DNA from: an uncultured Ruminococcus sp.
Lineage (GTDB): Bacteria > Bacillota > Clostridia > Oscillospirales > Acutalibacteraceae
Length of the DNA stretch: 64,000 nucleotides
Reading direction: 5' to 3'
Assembly (NCBI GenBank): GCA_902789345.1
Contig: CADANT010000019.1
Location: forward strand, 1-64,000
Positions 1 through 9,446 of the stretch are shown one piece after another (within the stretch, counting starts at the first letter, position 1; every line of letters begins with the position of its first letter). The translations under genes were made by a program, and so were the position numbers. The notes beneath the pieces were generated by a model. It worked only from the letters and a program-made list of their open reading frames with translations, was not told the origin of the DNA and searched no databases.

Positions 1-15
1 TCACACCAAAATCAA

Positions 16-66
16 AAACAAGTGGCAACCTAGTCCATTGCCACTTGTTTAAATCAATTTTCTTTT
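16..66. terminator. Strong hairpin, probable terminator
   Basis: A 13-bp perfect inverted repeat (arms 16-28 and 38-50, 9-nt loop) is followed on the + side by a T-rich stretch and on the - side by a T-rich stretch as well. It could end transcripts from either direction. The gene it serves lies outside the window. Confidence 0.6.
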
Positions 67-68
67 TA

Positions 69-98
69 CGGTTTTACCCCAACTATTGACACAGAGCC
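69..98 (-). repeat. Solo IS-end-like repeat, copy 1
   Basis: This 30-bp sequence matches 45403-45432 at 24 of 30 positions, in the same orientation. Read on the - strand it begins GGCTCTGTGTCAAT and ends with AAAACCG. From memory this resembles the terminal inverted repeats of ISL3-type elements, but no transposase is present, so it may be a solo end or MITE remnant. Confidence 0.4.
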
Positions 99-241
99 TT
101 TTTTCTTTGTAATTTTTCACCTGCAAGGTTGTATCAGCCCCATTAATTACATAAAATATATAAATTTAATAGTCTTATTTCTTGGTAGGAGTTTAGCATA
201 AAAATAAAAGGGTATTTACTGTTGATTTGTAGGCATAAATA

Positions 242-270
242 TAGACTTGAGAAAATATGTGTGATAAAAT
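242..270 (+). promoter_or_regulatory. Promoter of ddl-murF
   Basis: The -35 is TAGACT (242-247) and the extended -10 is TGATAAAAT (262-270), with a 17-nt spacer. Transcription would start about 45 nt before the ddl start codon. Confidence 0.6.
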
Positions 271-320
271 GTAGACATATGTGCAAATCTTTAAATGCAT
301 TTGAAAGGATATGATACCAA

Positions 321-1367
321 ATGAATATTGTTGTGCTTGCAGGCGGTATAAGCAGCGAAAGAGATGTTTCCATAATTACAGGTAAAAGAGTAGCCGAGGC
401 TTTAAGAGAAAAGGACCACAAGGTTTGCCTGCTTGATGTGTATATGGGTTACGAGGGTAACAACCTTGAAAACATATTTGATGTTGACTATGATTTTACT
501 AAGAATATACAGAGTGTAGGCGAATGTGCACCGGACATTGAAAAGGTTAAGGCCAGCAGAAATACTAAAAATCCTAACTGCTATTTCGGCAGCAATGTTA
601 TTGATATTTGCAGCAGGGCAGATATAGTCTTTATGGCACTGCATGGCGATGTAGGCGAAAACGGTCAGTTACAGGCAGCCTTTGACATTTTGGGCATTAA
701 GTACACCGGCGCAGGCTACATAGGCAGCGCATTGGCTATGAATAAAAGCCTTTCTAAAAAAATGTTCTTAACAAGCGGTATTCCTACTCCACAGGGCAAG
801 CTCTACACCCCAAAAAGTAACTACGACAACTGGAACAGCTTTCCTTGCGTAGTAAAGCCTTGCTCAGGCGGCTCCAGTGTAGGTGTTGCCATACCGCAGA
901 ACAGAGCCGAGTTTGAAAAAGCAATGACAGATGCCTTTTCATACGAAGACGAGGTTTTGGTTGAAGAGTATGTAAAGGGACGAGAGTTTTCTATTGGCGT
1001 AGTAGCCGGCAGAGCACTGCCTATTATTGAAATATGTCCAAAAGAGGGCTTTTATGATTATAAAAATAAATATCAGGCAGGACTTACAGACGACATTTGC
1101 CCTGCCACATTGCCTGAGGATATTACCTTTGCAATGCAGAGTATGGCAGTAAAGGTTGCAAACACTTTAATGCTGGAGGCATACTCAAGAATTGACTTCC
1201 TACTGGACAGCAACAATCAAATGTACTGTTTAGAGGCAAACACACTTCCGGGTATGACACCTACAAGCCTGCTGCCACAGGAAGCACTGGCAGAGGGCAC
1301 AGCTTATGCCGATTTGGTAGAACAGCTGGTACAAGAATCATTAAAAAAATACAACAAGGTGAGCTGA
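321..1367 (+). CDS. ddl: D-alanine--D-alanine ligase
   Basis: A cytoplasmic ATP-grasp enzyme that joins two D-alanines for the peptidoglycan stem peptide. At 348 residues it has the family's normal length. The N-terminal substrate loop reads LAGGISSERDVS, the middle carries HGDVGENGQLQ near residue 108, the ATP-binding glycine loop is KPCSGGSSVGV, and the C-terminal metal and oxyanion segment is LEANTLPGMTPTS. The start is supported by GAAAGGAT about 10 nt upstream. It is followed with no gap by murF, so the product passes directly to the next enzyme. A promoter lies at 242-270. Confidence 0.95.
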   Translation: MNIVVLAGGISSERDVSIITGKRVAEALREKDHKVCLLDVYMGYEGNNLENIFDVDYDFTKNIQSVGECAPDIEKVKASRNTKNPNCYFGSNVIDICSRADIVFMALHGDVGENGQLQAAFDILGIKYTGAGYIGSALAMNKSLSKKMFLTSGIPTPQGKLYTPKSNYDNWNSFPCVVKPCSGGSSVGVAIPQNRAEFEKAMTDAFSYEDEVLVEEYVKGREFSIGVVAGRALPIIEICPKEGFYDYKNKYQAGLTDDICPATLPEDITFAMQSMAVKVANTLMLEAYSRIDFLLDSNNQMYCLEANTLPGMTPTSLLPQEALAEGTAYADLVEQLVQESLKKYNKVS

Positions 1368-2735
1368 ATGAAGAAACTAACTTTACAGGAAGTTGCAAAT
1401 GCCTGTGGCGGCACACTTACCCAACCGCAATATGCCAACAAAACAATAACGGCAATAACAACCGACAGCCGAAAGGCAACAGACAACACATTGTTTATTC
1501 CGCTAAAGGGCGAACGGGCTGACGGCCACGACTTTATTTTACAAACCTTTCAGTTCGGTGCTGTATGCAGTCTGTCTGAAAAGGAAATTGACACAGAAAA
1601 TCCTGTTATTATGGTTGAATCCTGCTACCAGGCTATAAAGGATATTGCAGAATATTACCGTTCTCTATTTAATATTCCTGTAATAGGCATTACAGGAAGT
1701 GTGGGTAAAACCAGCACAAAAGAAATGATAGCATCGGTGCTTAGCCAAAGCTACAATGTACACAAAACACAAGGCAATTTTAATAACGAACTTGGCGTGC
1801 CTCTTACTATTTTTGGCTTAGAGGAAGAACATCAGGTTGCTGTTGTTGAAATGGGTATAAGCGACTTTGGTGAAATGACAAGACTAAGCAAAATTGTGAA
1901 GCCTACAATCTCTGTTATAACAAACATAGGTGACTGCCACCTTGAAAATTTAGGCGACAGAAACGGCGTGCTAAAGGCAAAAACAGAAATGTTTAAATAC
2001 CTAGCCAAGGACGGCAAGGTATTTTTAAACGGTGACGACAGCCACCTTTCCACCGTAACTGCGGTAAACGGCAGCAGCCCTGTGTTTTACGGCATAAACA
2101 AAGGCAACAATACATATTACAGTGAAAACATTAACAACCAAGGAATTAAAGGTATAAGCTGTACATTGTGCACACCAACAAACAAGCTTGAGGTTACTAT
2201 ACCGGCTATAGGAACATATATGGTGGCCAATGCCCTTGTAGCTGTTGCAATAGGTGAATATTTAGGTATGGAGCCTGCACAGATTAAAAAAGGCGTAGAA
2301 AGCTACAAAACAGTAGGCAGTCGTGACGGTGTAATAGAAACTGAATATATCACTATTATTGACGACTGCTACAACGCCAACCCTGTTTCGGTTAAGGGCG
2401 GTATTGATACTCTTACGAATTTCAGCGGCAGAACCGTATGTGTTTTAGGCGATATGAAAGAACTGGGTGCAAACAGCAGACAACTTCATTACGATACTGG
2501 AAAATACGCCAAAGACAAGGGTGTAGATGTGTTGGTGGCTGTGGGTGACGACGCTGTTGACATTGCAGAGGGCGCAAAGGGCGGCAATACAGCTGTTTAT
2601 TACTTTGAAAATGTGGCAGAAGCCATTGACAGCCTTAAAAACATTATAAAAAAGAGCGACACTGTTTTGGTTAAGGCATCAAGGGCAATGCGTTTAGAGC
2701 AGGTTGTAAGTGCCCTAAAGGAGCTGAAAGCCTAG
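1368..2735 (+). CDS. murF: UDP-MurNAc-tripeptide--D-Ala-D-Ala ligase
   Basis: It adds the D-Ala-D-Ala made by Ddl to UDP-MurNAc-tripeptide, the last cytoplasmic step of lipid II precursor synthesis. The 455 residues show the Mur-ligase order: an N-terminal UDP-binding domain, a central P-loop GITGSVGKTSTKE near residue 107, the EMGISDFGEM segment, and a C-terminal domain with DDCYNANPVS and the LGDMKELG motif. The ATG immediately follows the ddl stop codon and has an AAGGTGAGC ribosome site inside ddl, indicating translational coupling. No other cell-wall genes follow, which is a reduced arrangement compared with dcw clusters. Confidence 0.95.
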   Translation: MKKLTLQEVANACGGTLTQPQYANKTITAITTDSRKATDNTLFIPLKGERADGHDFILQTFQFGAVCSLSEKEIDTENPVIMVESCYQAIKDIAEYYRSLFNIPVIGITGSVGKTSTKEMIASVLSQSYNVHKTQGNFNNELGVPLTIFGLEEEHQVAVVEMGISDFGEMTRLSKIVKPTISVITNIGDCHLENLGDRNGVLKAKTEMFKYLAKDGKVFLNGDDSHLSTVTAVNGSSPVFYGINKGNNTYYSENINNQGIKGISCTLCTPTNKLEVTIPAIGTYMVANALVAVAIGEYLGMEPAQIKKGVESYKTVGSRDGVIETEYITIIDDCYNANPVSVKGGIDTLTNFSGRTVCVLGDMKELGANSRQLHYDTGKYAKDKGVDVLVAVGDDAVDIAEGAKGGNTAVYYFENVAEAIDSLKNIIKKSDTVLVKASRAMRLEQVVSALKELKA

Positions 2736-2870
2736 GCCTTTTTGTAAATATAAAATTCATAACAAATATTATTTCCTTATGAGTTCGTACAACAAAATTA
2801 TGAGGTGCTAATATTTACAATCACCAATATTTATAAAATAAATACAGTATTATTTATTACCTACAATTTA

Positions 2871-2931
2871 AAAATCCTCCCAACATAACGGGCAACGCAA
2901 AAAGCAATTACCGTTATACCGGGAGGATTTT
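2871..2931. terminator. Terminator between murF and spoVAE
   Basis: An 11-bp stem (2871-2881 with 2921-2931) plus an inner AACGG/CCGTT pairing. On the - strand it is followed by a T run, so it fits best as the spoVAE terminator. It may also stop murF read-through. The rest of 2736-2870 is AT-rich with no gene visible. Confidence 0.7.
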
Positions 2932-2949
2932 CTGTTATAAAGCTTTTTA

Positions 2950-3312
2950 TCAGCTTTTGTCCCTTTGTTTGGTTATAAGTGCAAAAAGGTATCCAAAAAC
3001 TATTGCAGAGGCTATGCCTGCCGCCGCAGCTGTAACACCGCCTGTTATTATACCCAAAGCGTCATCGCTTGCTATTGCCTTCTTTACGCCCTCTGCCATA
3101 GTATAGCCAAAGCCGCTTAGCGGTACTGTAGCACCGGCGCCGGCAAAGTCTACAATAGGCTTGTAAATACCTATAGCCGTCAGCACAACACCCAGCACTA
3201 CAAAGCTTACAAGTATTCTTGCAGGGGTTAGTTTTGTTTTATCAATAAGTATTTGACCTATTACGCATATTAGCCCGCCTACCCAAAAGGCGTTAATATA
3301 ATCCATTAACAT
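2950..3312 (-). CDS. spoVAE: Stage V sporulation protein AE (SpoVAE/SpoVAEb)
   Basis: A small (120 residues) hydrophobic membrane protein of the SpoVA family. The SpoVA proteins form the channel that moves dipicolinic acid into the forespore and out again at germination. It keeps the family hallmarks GGLICVIGQILID near the N-terminus, KLTPARILVS, and FAGAGATVPLSGFG in the middle. Three to four membrane segments are visible. The start at 3312 is preferred over the ATG at 3306 because GAGAGGT sits 7 nt upstream. The usual partners spoVAC and spoVAD are not adjacent, so this is an orphan copy here. Confidence 0.88.
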   Translation of the reverse strand: MLMDYINAFWVGGLICVIGQILIDKTKLTPARILVSFVVLGVVLTAIGIYKPIVDFAGAGATVPLSGFGYTMAEGVKKAIASDDALGIITGGVTAAAAGIASAIVFGYLFALITKQRDKS

Positions 3313-3437
3313 AAGGTTTACCTCTCTTTTATTAGTTGTTTTTAGTCTTTGCTTTCAATGTAGAAATATACAAAACGACAATATAAAATATAACTCCACT
3401 ATGTTTATTGTTGCTGTAGCAAATAAAAGTTATTATG

Positions 3438-3446
3438 TGTTATAAT
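3438..3446 (+). promoter_or_regulatory. Extended -10 promoter of the acetyltransferase gene
   Basis: A perfect extended -10, TGTTATAAT, lies 38 nt before the start codon. No convincing -35 is present, which is common for extended -10 promoters. Confidence 0.5.
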
Positions 3447-3483
3447 GTGCCTGTAATTAATTTCGATAACTAGAGGGATTTTT

Positions 3484-4062
3484 ATGAATTTTTTAGAAAG
3501 GCTAAAAAGTGAAGAGGGATTTTGCATAGAACATAATATGGAATCCGTTGAAATTCAGAAAAAATCAAAAATGCTGTGTTATAAATATAATATGTGTCCT
3601 CCCGATGATACCCAAAAGAAAGCAGAAATTTTAGGTGAGCTTCTTGGCGATTATAACGAGAATGTATTTATTGAACCGTCATTTAGGTGCGATTATGGCT
3701 TTAATATTCACTTCAGCGGTATGGCCTTTATTAATTATAACTGTGTAATTCTTGACACATCGCCTGTACATATTGGAAACGAGGTATTTATAGGCCCGGG
3801 AGTATGCATAGCCTGTGCAGGCCACGGTATGCACCCACAGCAAAGAGCGGTTATAGAAACCTCAAAGCCTATAAATATTAAAGACAGAGTTTGGATAGGT
3901 GCTAACTCAACAGTATGCAGTGGTGTAACCATAGGCGAGGGCAGTATAATAGGCGCCGGCAGTGTAGTAAACAAGGATATACCGGCCGGCGTGGTTGCTG
4001 CAGGCAGTCCGTGCAGGGTTATACGCAAAATAACCGACGAAGATATGGTTATTTTAGACTAA
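3484..4062 (+). CDS. Maltose/galactoside O-acetyltransferase family protein
   Basis: A 192-residue left-handed beta-helix acetyltransferase of the Maa/LacA/NodL group, which transfers acetyl from acetyl-CoA to sugars or similar acceptors in the cytoplasm. The N-terminal Maa-type helical cap (residues 1-60) is followed by hexapeptide repeats. The active-site segment GPGVCIACAGHGMHP carries the catalytic histidine, and the C-terminal coil reads GAGSVVNKDIPAGVVAAG. AGAGGG precedes the start. It stands alone between spoVAE and the pan operon, so the natural acceptor is not indicated by context. Confidence 0.85.
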   Translation: MNFLERLKSEEGFCIEHNMESVEIQKKSKMLCYKYNMCPPDDTQKKAEILGELLGDYNENVFIEPSFRCDYGFNIHFSGMAFINYNCVILDTSPVHIGNEVFIGPGVCIACAGHGMHPQQRAVIETSKPINIKDRVWIGANSTVCSGVTIGEGSIIGAGSVVNKDIPAGVVAAGSPCRVIRKITDEDMVILD

Positions 4063-4107
4063 GTATAGGTTTTCCTGTATTACCTATAAATATTTTAACC
4101 TATTTTC

Positions 4108-4136
4108 TTGCTGAAATTTAAGTTATATGCTATCAT
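4108..4136 (+). promoter_or_regulatory. Promoter of the pan operon
   Basis: TTGCTG (4108-4113), a 17-nt spacer, then TATCAT (4131-4136) with an upstream TGC that extends the -10. It lies about 75 nt before the DUF2520 gene start. Confidence 0.65.
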
Positions 4137-4209
4137 TGTAGGGTGAGTAGTATTCTTGCAGAAACTGCATCAGACAGATATGTTGTCACATTTTAACGGA
4201 GGTGATGGC

Positions 4210-5070
4210 ATGAAAATTGGTATAATAGGCGCCGGCAGAGCGGGATGTTCTATCGGCAAATATATTACTGTTAATTCTGACCTTGACACCCTTACGGGCT
4301 TTTACAACAGAAGTCACCAAAAGGCAGTTGAGGCAGCCGATTTTTGTAACACCACAGCGTTTGATACGCTGGAGGAACTGGTAAGTGCAAGCAATACCCT
4401 TTTTATAACTGTAAACGACAGTCAAATAAAAAATGTATGGGATTGCATTGACAAAAATTTATTAGAAAACAAGATAATTTGTCATTTTAGTGGCTCAATA
4501 TCTTCTGATGTTTTTGCAGACGCAGAAAGCTACGGTGCATATGTAGGCAGTGTTCACCCTGTATATGCTTTTAGTAATAGGTTTGACTCTTATAAGAATA
4601 TGAACGGAATTGTATTTACCATAGAGGGTCACCCTATATTTCTTGACAAAATTTCAGAGCTTTTCAGCTATAACGGCAACAGGGTGTGCTTTATTAACAA
4701 AAACAAAAAGCCCCTGTACCACGCCGCAGCGTCAATGGCAAGCAACCACTTGCTGGGCTTGCTGAATATGTCTGTTGAAATTTTGCAGGAGTGTGGTTTT
4801 TCAAAGAAAGAGGCCTATCGGTTTTTGAAACCTCTTATGCTTAACAATCTTAACAGCGCCTTTGACACAGATGTAGAAAGTGCCCTTACAGGCCCTATAG
4901 AGCGTGGCGACCTAAATACGGTTATTCACCACCTGGAGGTACTGGACGATCACCAAAAGGATATATATAAGGCACTGGGATTGGAAATACTGGATATAGC
5001 ACAAAGGAAAAACTACAACAAGGCAGACGTGCAAAAATATTCACAAGTTAAAAAGGAGCTTTTAAAGTGA
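4210..5070 (+). CDS. Rossmann-fold DUF2520 protein, possible ketopantoate reductase
   Basis: A 286-residue NAD(P)-binding protein. The dinucleotide loop is [13 protein letters not shown] at residues 4-16. The C-terminal DUF2520 half is helical, with the conserved [15 protein letters not shown]. The start at 4210 is chosen over an upstream ATG because GGAGGTGAT sits at the right distance. The stop overlaps panB by 4 nt. DUF2520 proteins are distant relatives of the 6-phosphogluconate dehydrogenase/PanE superfamily. The operon has PanB, PanC and PanD but no PanE, so this protein is the obvious candidate for reducing ketopantoate to pantoate. That role is inferred from context. Confidence 0.8.
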   Translation: MKIGIIGAGRAGCSIGKYITVNSDLDTLTGFYNRSHQKAVEAADFCNTTAFDTLEELVSASNTLFITVNDSQIKNVWDCIDKNLLENKIICHFSGSISSDVFADAESYGAYVGSVHPVYAFSNRFDSYKNMNGIVFTIEGHPIFLDKISELFSYNGNRVCFINKNKKPLYHAAASMASNHLLGLLNMSVEILQECGFSKKEAYRFLKPLMLNNLNSAFDTDVESALTGPIERGDLNTVIHHLEVLDDHQKDIYKALGLEILDIAQRKNYNKADVQKYSQVKKELLK

Positions 5071-5894
5071 AAAATACAATAATAACCTTTAAACAAAGCA
5101 AACAGCAGGGCAACAAAATAAGTATGCTTACGGCATACGATTACTCTACGGCAAAGCTTATGGACGAAGCAGGCATTAACGCCATTTTGGTAGGCGACTC
5201 TCTTGGAAATGTGGTGCTTGGCTACGAGGATACCCTGTCGGTAACTATGGAGGATATGATTCACCACGGTGCAGCTGTAGCACGAGGGGCAAAAAACGCA
5301 ATGGTAGTTGTGGATATGCCCTTTATGTCGTACCAAACCTCTGTATACGACGCTGTTGTAAATGCAGGCAGACTTATGAAGGAAGGCAGAGCGTCGGCTG
5401 TAAAGCTGGAGGGCGGCAAGGAGGTTTGCCCACAGGTAAAGGCTATTACAGAGGCAGGAATTCCTGTTATGGGACACTTAGGACTTACACCGCAAAGCAT
5501 AAATGCATTAGGCGGTCACAGAGTACAGGGCAAAACACAACAGGCGGCACAAAAGCTGTTGGACGACGCAAGAGCATTGCAGGAGGCAGGAGCCTTTGCG
5601 GTAGTGCTTGAATGTGTGCCGGAAAAGCTTGCAGAGAAAGTCACTAAGGAGCTTGAAATTCCTACTATTGGTATAGGCGCAGGTGCAGGCTGTGACGGTC
5701 AGGTATTGGTTTACCAGGATATGCTCGGTATGTTTTCTGACTTTACACCAAAGTTTGTTAAGAAATTCGCAAATGTAGGCCAGGTTATGAAAGAGGCCTT
5801 TAAGAACTATATAGATGAAATGCAGCAGGGCAGCTTCCCGTCACAGGAGCACTGCTATTCAATAGATGACGATATTATAGAAAAGCTATACTAA
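5067..5894 (+). CDS. panB: 3-methyl-2-oxobutanoate hydroxymethyltransferase
   Basis: It makes ketopantoate from 2-ketoisovalerate using methylene-tetrahydrofolate, the first committed step to pantothenate and CoA. At 275 residues it is full length. Recognisable blocks are [26 protein letters not shown] with the Mg-binding aspartate, [14 protein letters not shown], and GHLGLTPQS. The GTG start overlaps the preceding stop (GTGA), and AAAGGAGC is placed ideally upstream, so it is coupled to the DUF2520 gene. panC follows after 10 nt. Confidence 0.96.
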   Translation: MKNTIITFKQSKQQGNKISMLTAYDYSTAKLMDEAGINAILVGDSLGNVVLGYEDTLSVTMEDMIHHGAAVARGAKNAMVVVDMPFMSYQTSVYDAVVNAGRLMKEGRASAVKLEGGKEVCPQVKAITEAGIPVMGHLGLTPQSINALGGHRVQGKTQQAAQKLLDDARALQEAGAFAVVLECVPEKLAEKVTKELEIPTIGIGAGAGCDGQVLVYQDMLGMFSDFTPKFVKKFANVGQVMKEAFKNYIDEMQQGSFPSQEHCYSIDDDIIEKLY

Positions 5895-5904
5895 GGAGTT
5901 TATT

Positions 5905-6762
5905 ATGAAAGTTGTTAATACAATAAACGAAGTAAGAGAAACCGTAAAAGCCTGGCGTAAGCAGGGGCTTACTGTAGGCTTGGTGCCGACTATGGGCTAT
6001 TTGCACGAGGGCCACGCAAGCCTTATTGCAAGGGCAAGCAAGGAAAATGACAGAGTAGTTGTAAGCGACTTTGTAAATCCTATACAGTTTGCACCAAACG
6101 AAGACCTTGCAAGCTACCCTAGGGATATTGACAGAGACGCAAAGGTATGCGAAGAAAACGGAGCAGATATTATTTTCCACCCAACCCCTGAGGAAATGTA
6201 CCACAAGGACTTTTCAACCTTTGTGAACATTACAGGCCCGTCGGAGGAGCTGTGCGGCAAAAGCAGACCTATTCACTTTAGGGGTGTTTGCACAGTGGTT
6301 TCAAAGCTGTTTTTAATTGTTTCTCCTGACAGAGCATACTTTGGTCAAAAAGACGCACAGCAGCTGGCTGTTATTAAAAGAATGGTAAGGGACCTTAACT
6401 TTGACATAGAAATTGTAGGCTGTCCTATTATTCGTGAGGCTGACGGACTTGCAAAAAGCTCACGAAACACCTACCTAAGCCCTGAGGAACGCAAAGCGGC
6501 TGTAATACTGCACAAGGCGCTTGAAAAGGGCAAGGAGCTTGTTCTAAACGGCGAAAAAAGTGCAAAAGTTATAATTGACACTGTTACACAGGTAATCAAC
6601 AGCGAACCTCTGGCTATAATTGACTATGTACAGGTAGTTGACTTCCCAAATATTAAGGTTGTTGAGGATATTAACGGCGACATTCTTACAGCTGTAGCTG
6701 TGTATATAGGAAAAACCAGACTTATAGATAACTTTATTATTGAAAACGGAAAAGAAAAATAA
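5905..6762 (+). CDS. panC: Pantothenate synthetase
   Basis: It condenses pantoate with beta-alanine through a pantoyl-adenylate intermediate. The protein has 285 residues, the usual length. It carries the nucleotidyl-transferase motif [14 protein letters not shown] (HxGH type) near residue 30, [15 protein letters not shown] in the middle, FGQKDAQQL, and the KSSRNTYLS loop that corresponds to KMSKS. TAAGGAGT precedes the ATG. It sits between panB and panD, and PanD provides its beta-alanine. Confidence 0.96.
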   Translation: MKVVNTINEVRETVKAWRKQGLTVGLVPTMGYLHEGHASLIARASKENDRVVVSDFVNPIQFAPNEDLASYPRDIDRDAKVCEENGADIIFHPTPEEMYHKDFSTFVNITGPSEELCGKSRPIHFRGVCTVVSKLFLIVSPDRAYFGQKDAQQLAVIKRMVRDLNFDIEIVGCPIIREADGLAKSSRNTYLSPEERKAAVILHKALEKGKELVLNGEKSAKVIIDTVTQVINSEPLAIIDYVQVVDFPNIKVVEDINGDILTAVAVYIGKTRLIDNFIIENGKEK

Positions 6763-6782
6763 TTTTTAAAGGGCTGAAAAAT

Positions 6783-7178
6783 ATGCAGGTTACAATGTTA
6801 AAAGGAAAAATTCACAGGGCAGTTGTACAGCAGGCAGACCTTAATTACATAGGCAGCATTACTGTTGACCCTGCTTTGATGGAGGCAGCCGGTATATATG
6901 AATATGAAAAGGTTCAAATAGTGGATGTTGAAAACGGAAGCCGTTTTGAAACCTACACAATAGCAGGCAAGCCAAACTCCGGTATGATATGCCTTAACGG
7001 TGCGGCGGCACGCTGTGTACAGACAGGCGACCATATCATTATTATGGCGTACTGTCAGCTTGACTCCAACGAGGTAAAACAGCACAAACCAAAGGTTGTG
7101 TTTGTAAACGAGGAGAATAAAATAGTTAAAACCGTCAGCTACGAAAAGTATGGGGTTTTAAGTCAAGACTGTATATAA
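6783..7178 (+). CDS. panD: Aspartate 1-decarboxylase proenzyme
   Basis: A pyruvoyl-dependent enzyme that makes beta-alanine from aspartate for PanC. The 131-residue proenzyme keeps the self-cleavage site Gly24-Ser25 within NYIGSITVD, where Ser25 becomes the pyruvoyl group. It also has the conserved KIHRA with Lys9 near the N-terminus, and the NGAAAR substrate-binding segment. The gene lies 20 nt after panC, so four genes form the operon. recQ follows 35 nt later and may be co-transcribed. Confidence 0.95.
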   Translation: MQVTMLKGKIHRAVVQQADLNYIGSITVDPALMEAAGIYEYEKVQIVDVENGSRFETYTIAGKPNSGMICLNGAAARCVQTGDHIIIMAYCQLDSNEVKQHKPKVVFVNEENKIVKTVSYEKYGVLSQDCI

Positions 7179-7213
7179 CTACAGATAATAATTGAAACTT
7201 AGGGAGAATAACA

Positions 7214-9265
7214 ATGGAAAAGCTTGAGCTTTTAAAGGCATACTGGGGCTACAGCAGCTTTAAGGGAGCACAGCAGCAGGTTATAGACAATATAACCGCA
7301 AAGCGTGATGTTCTGTGCGTAATGCCTACAGGTGCAGGAAAGTCGGTGTGCTACCAAGTTCCGGCACTAATGCTTGAGGGAGTTACCATTGTTATTTCTC
7401 CCTTAATTTCTTTAATGACCGACCAAGTAAAGTCACTGGTTAATATGGGCATTAAGGCGGCTTATTTAAACAGCAGTCTTAGTGCTTCTCAGCAAGCCCT
7501 TGCTATGCAGCGGGCAAAGGCAGGCGCTTATAAAATTATATACGCAGCGCCGGAAAAGCTTTTGACCTCGGACTTTCTTAATATGTGCAAAAGCATAAAT
7601 ATATCAATGGTAGCAGTAGACGAGGCCCACTGCATTTCCCACTGGGGGCAGGACTTCCGCCCGGACTATTTAAAAATTGTTGATTTTATAGCAAAGCTTA
7701 ACCACCGCCCTATAGTTTCGGCTTTTACGGCTACGGCCACGCCGGAGGTAAGGGAAGATATTGAGCATATTTTGCAGTTAAATAACCCATTTGTAATAAC
7801 CACAGGCTTTGACAGACCTAACCTAAGCTTTCAGGTAATGCACCCTAAAAACAAGGATACACAGCTGTTGTCAATAGTACGCAGTAACCCTGAGGAATGT
7901 GGCATTGTGTACTGCAACACCAGGTCAAATGTAGAGGATGTATGCCAAATGCTTCAAGAGGCAGACATAAAGGCACTGCCCTACCATGCCGGTATGAGTA
8001 TGAATGAAAGAAAGCAAAACCAAGAGGCTTTTATTTATGACAGATGCCGGGTTATAGTAGCTACCAACGCTTTCGGTATGGGCATAGACAAGTCAGATGT
8101 TGCCTATGTTGTGCATTACAATATGCCGCAAAATATAGAGGGCTATTACCAAGAGGCAGGCCGAGCCGGCAGAGACGGCAGTGCGGCTAAATGTATACTG
8201 TTGTTTAGCGGAAAGGACTATGCAACCAACAAGTTTTTAATAGAAAAATCAATAGAAAGCAGTCAGCTGGAACCTGAAACAGCCCAGATAATAGTTGAAA
8301 ACAAGCTTCGCCAGCTTAATGCAATGTACGGCTACTGCAACACAGCCGACTGTTTAAGAGGGTTCATACTAAAATACTTTGGTCAGCCCTACAGCGGCTA
8401 CTGTGGTAACTGCTCAAACTGTACAGGCGACTTTGTAGAAAAAAATATAACCATAGAGGCACAAAAGGTGCTTTCCTGTATAGCAAAAACCAAGCAAAGG
8501 TTTGGTGCTAAGATGATAGCGGATATTTTGTTAGGCAGTAAAAATCAAAATATAATTAATAACGGCTTCGACAGCCTGTCTACATATGGTTTGTTAAAAG
8601 ATAATACTCGAGATGAGGTAAACAAAATTATAAATTACCTTATTGTAAAGGACTATGTTTTCCGCACGCAGGACAAATTCCCAATACTCAAACTTAACGG
8701 CAGCTCTGTTAAAATTTTAAAGGGCAAGCTTAAAGTTACTATGCGCACCAAAAAGACAGACACCCTAAACAAAGAAAAAGTATTTACCGTTAGCAAAAGC
8801 GATGAATACAGCGAAGAAATGTACGACTATATACGCAGTGTAAGAAATCAGCTGGCAGAAGAAGCAAATGTACCGGCTTATGTAATATTCAGTAACAATT
8901 CGCTAAAGGATATGTGCATTAAAAAACCGACAAGTCTTTCCCAAATACTGAATGTAAGCGGTGTGGGCACTCGCAAGGCAGAGAATTACGGTCTAATATT
9001 TATTACGGCAATAGGACTTTACTGCGAATATGAAAAGGGCTTTTACACTAAAGAGGAACTACAGCTTACACCACTTCAGCTTAAAAACCGTTCAGGTCTG
9101 TACAAAGAGGGCACAGCCGTACTGCACAAGCAGTTTGGCAGGGGTACGGTTACCCTTGCCAACCAGAAAAGTGATATTGTAAAGGTTAATTTTGAAAAAG
9201 GCGGAGAAAAGTATATTTCAACTACATTTTTCGGTATGAAGCCTCTGCCCTCAAAAAGCGATTAA
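7214..9265 (+). CDS. recQ: ATP-dependent DNA helicase RecQ
   Basis: A 3'-5' superfamily 2 DNA helicase acting in recombination and stalled-fork repair. Of 683 residues, the first ~340 form the helicase core with Walker A PTGAGKS (38-44), the DEAH box (136-139) and the aromatic-rich loop HCISHWGQDFRPDY. A RecQ-C zinc site with four cysteines follows around 375-402. A winged helix comes next, and an HRDC domain spans about 535-600. The C-terminal ~50 residues (QFGRGTV onward) form a small PcrA/UvrD-like tail module found on some RecQ proteins. It lies 35 nt downstream of panD with GGGAGA upstream of the ATG. Confidence 0.94.
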   Translation: MEKLELLKAYWGYSSFKGAQQQVIDNITAKRDVLCVMPTGAGKSVCYQVPALMLEGVTIVISPLISLMTDQVKSLVNMGIKAAYLNSSLSASQQALAMQRAKAGAYKIIYAAPEKLLTSDFLNMCKSINISMVAVDEAHCISHWGQDFRPDYLKIVDFIAKLNHRPIVSAFTATATPEVREDIEHILQLNNPFVITTGFDRPNLSFQVMHPKNKDTQLLSIVRSNPEECGIVYCNTRSNVEDVCQMLQEADIKALPYHAGMSMNERKQNQEAFIYDRCRVIVATNAFGMGIDKSDVAYVVHYNMPQNIEGYYQEAGRAGRDGSAAKCILLFSGKDYATNKFLIEKSIESSQLEPETAQIIVENKLRQLNAMYGYCNTADCLRGFILKYFGQPYSGYCGNCSNCTGDFVEKNITIEAQKVLSCIAKTKQRFGAKMIADILLGSKNQNIINNGFDSLSTYGLLKDNTRDEVNKIINYLIVKDYVFRTQDKFPILKLNGSSVKILKGKLKVTMRTKKTDTLNKEKVFTVSKSDEYSEEMYDYIRSVRNQLAEEANVPAYVIFSNNSLKDMCIKKPTSLSQILNVSGVGTRKAENYGLIFITAIGLYCEYEKGFYTKEELQLTPLQLKNRSGLYKEGTAVLHKQFGRGTVTLANQKSDIVKVNFEKGGEKYISTTFFGMKPLPSKSD

Positions 9266-9368
9266 TACTAGAAGTATATACATATACTGTGCCACTGTAG
9301 AATTAAAACAGATATTTAACGCACCTATTGTAATTTAAAAAAGTAAAAATAAATATAATGTAAATATA

Positions 9369-9397
9369 TTGACTTTAATTAAATAATATGTTACACT
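9369..9397 (+). promoter_or_regulatory. Promoter of the exporter/signal-peptidase operon
   Basis: TTGACT (9369-9374), a 17-nt spacer, then TACACT (9392-9397) with an upstream TGT. Transcription should begin near 9404, which leaves a leader of about 114 nt before the permease start. Confidence 0.65.
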
Positions 9398-9446
9398 AAC
9401 AACACTGTGTGTGAGGGAATTGTAACAAATATTCGGCTTAAAAAAG

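Noticed and set aside
3313..3400. SigG-type promoter before spoVAE
   Set aside because: A GTATA word is present but no CATNNTA at the right spacing, so sporulation control cannot be claimed from sequence.
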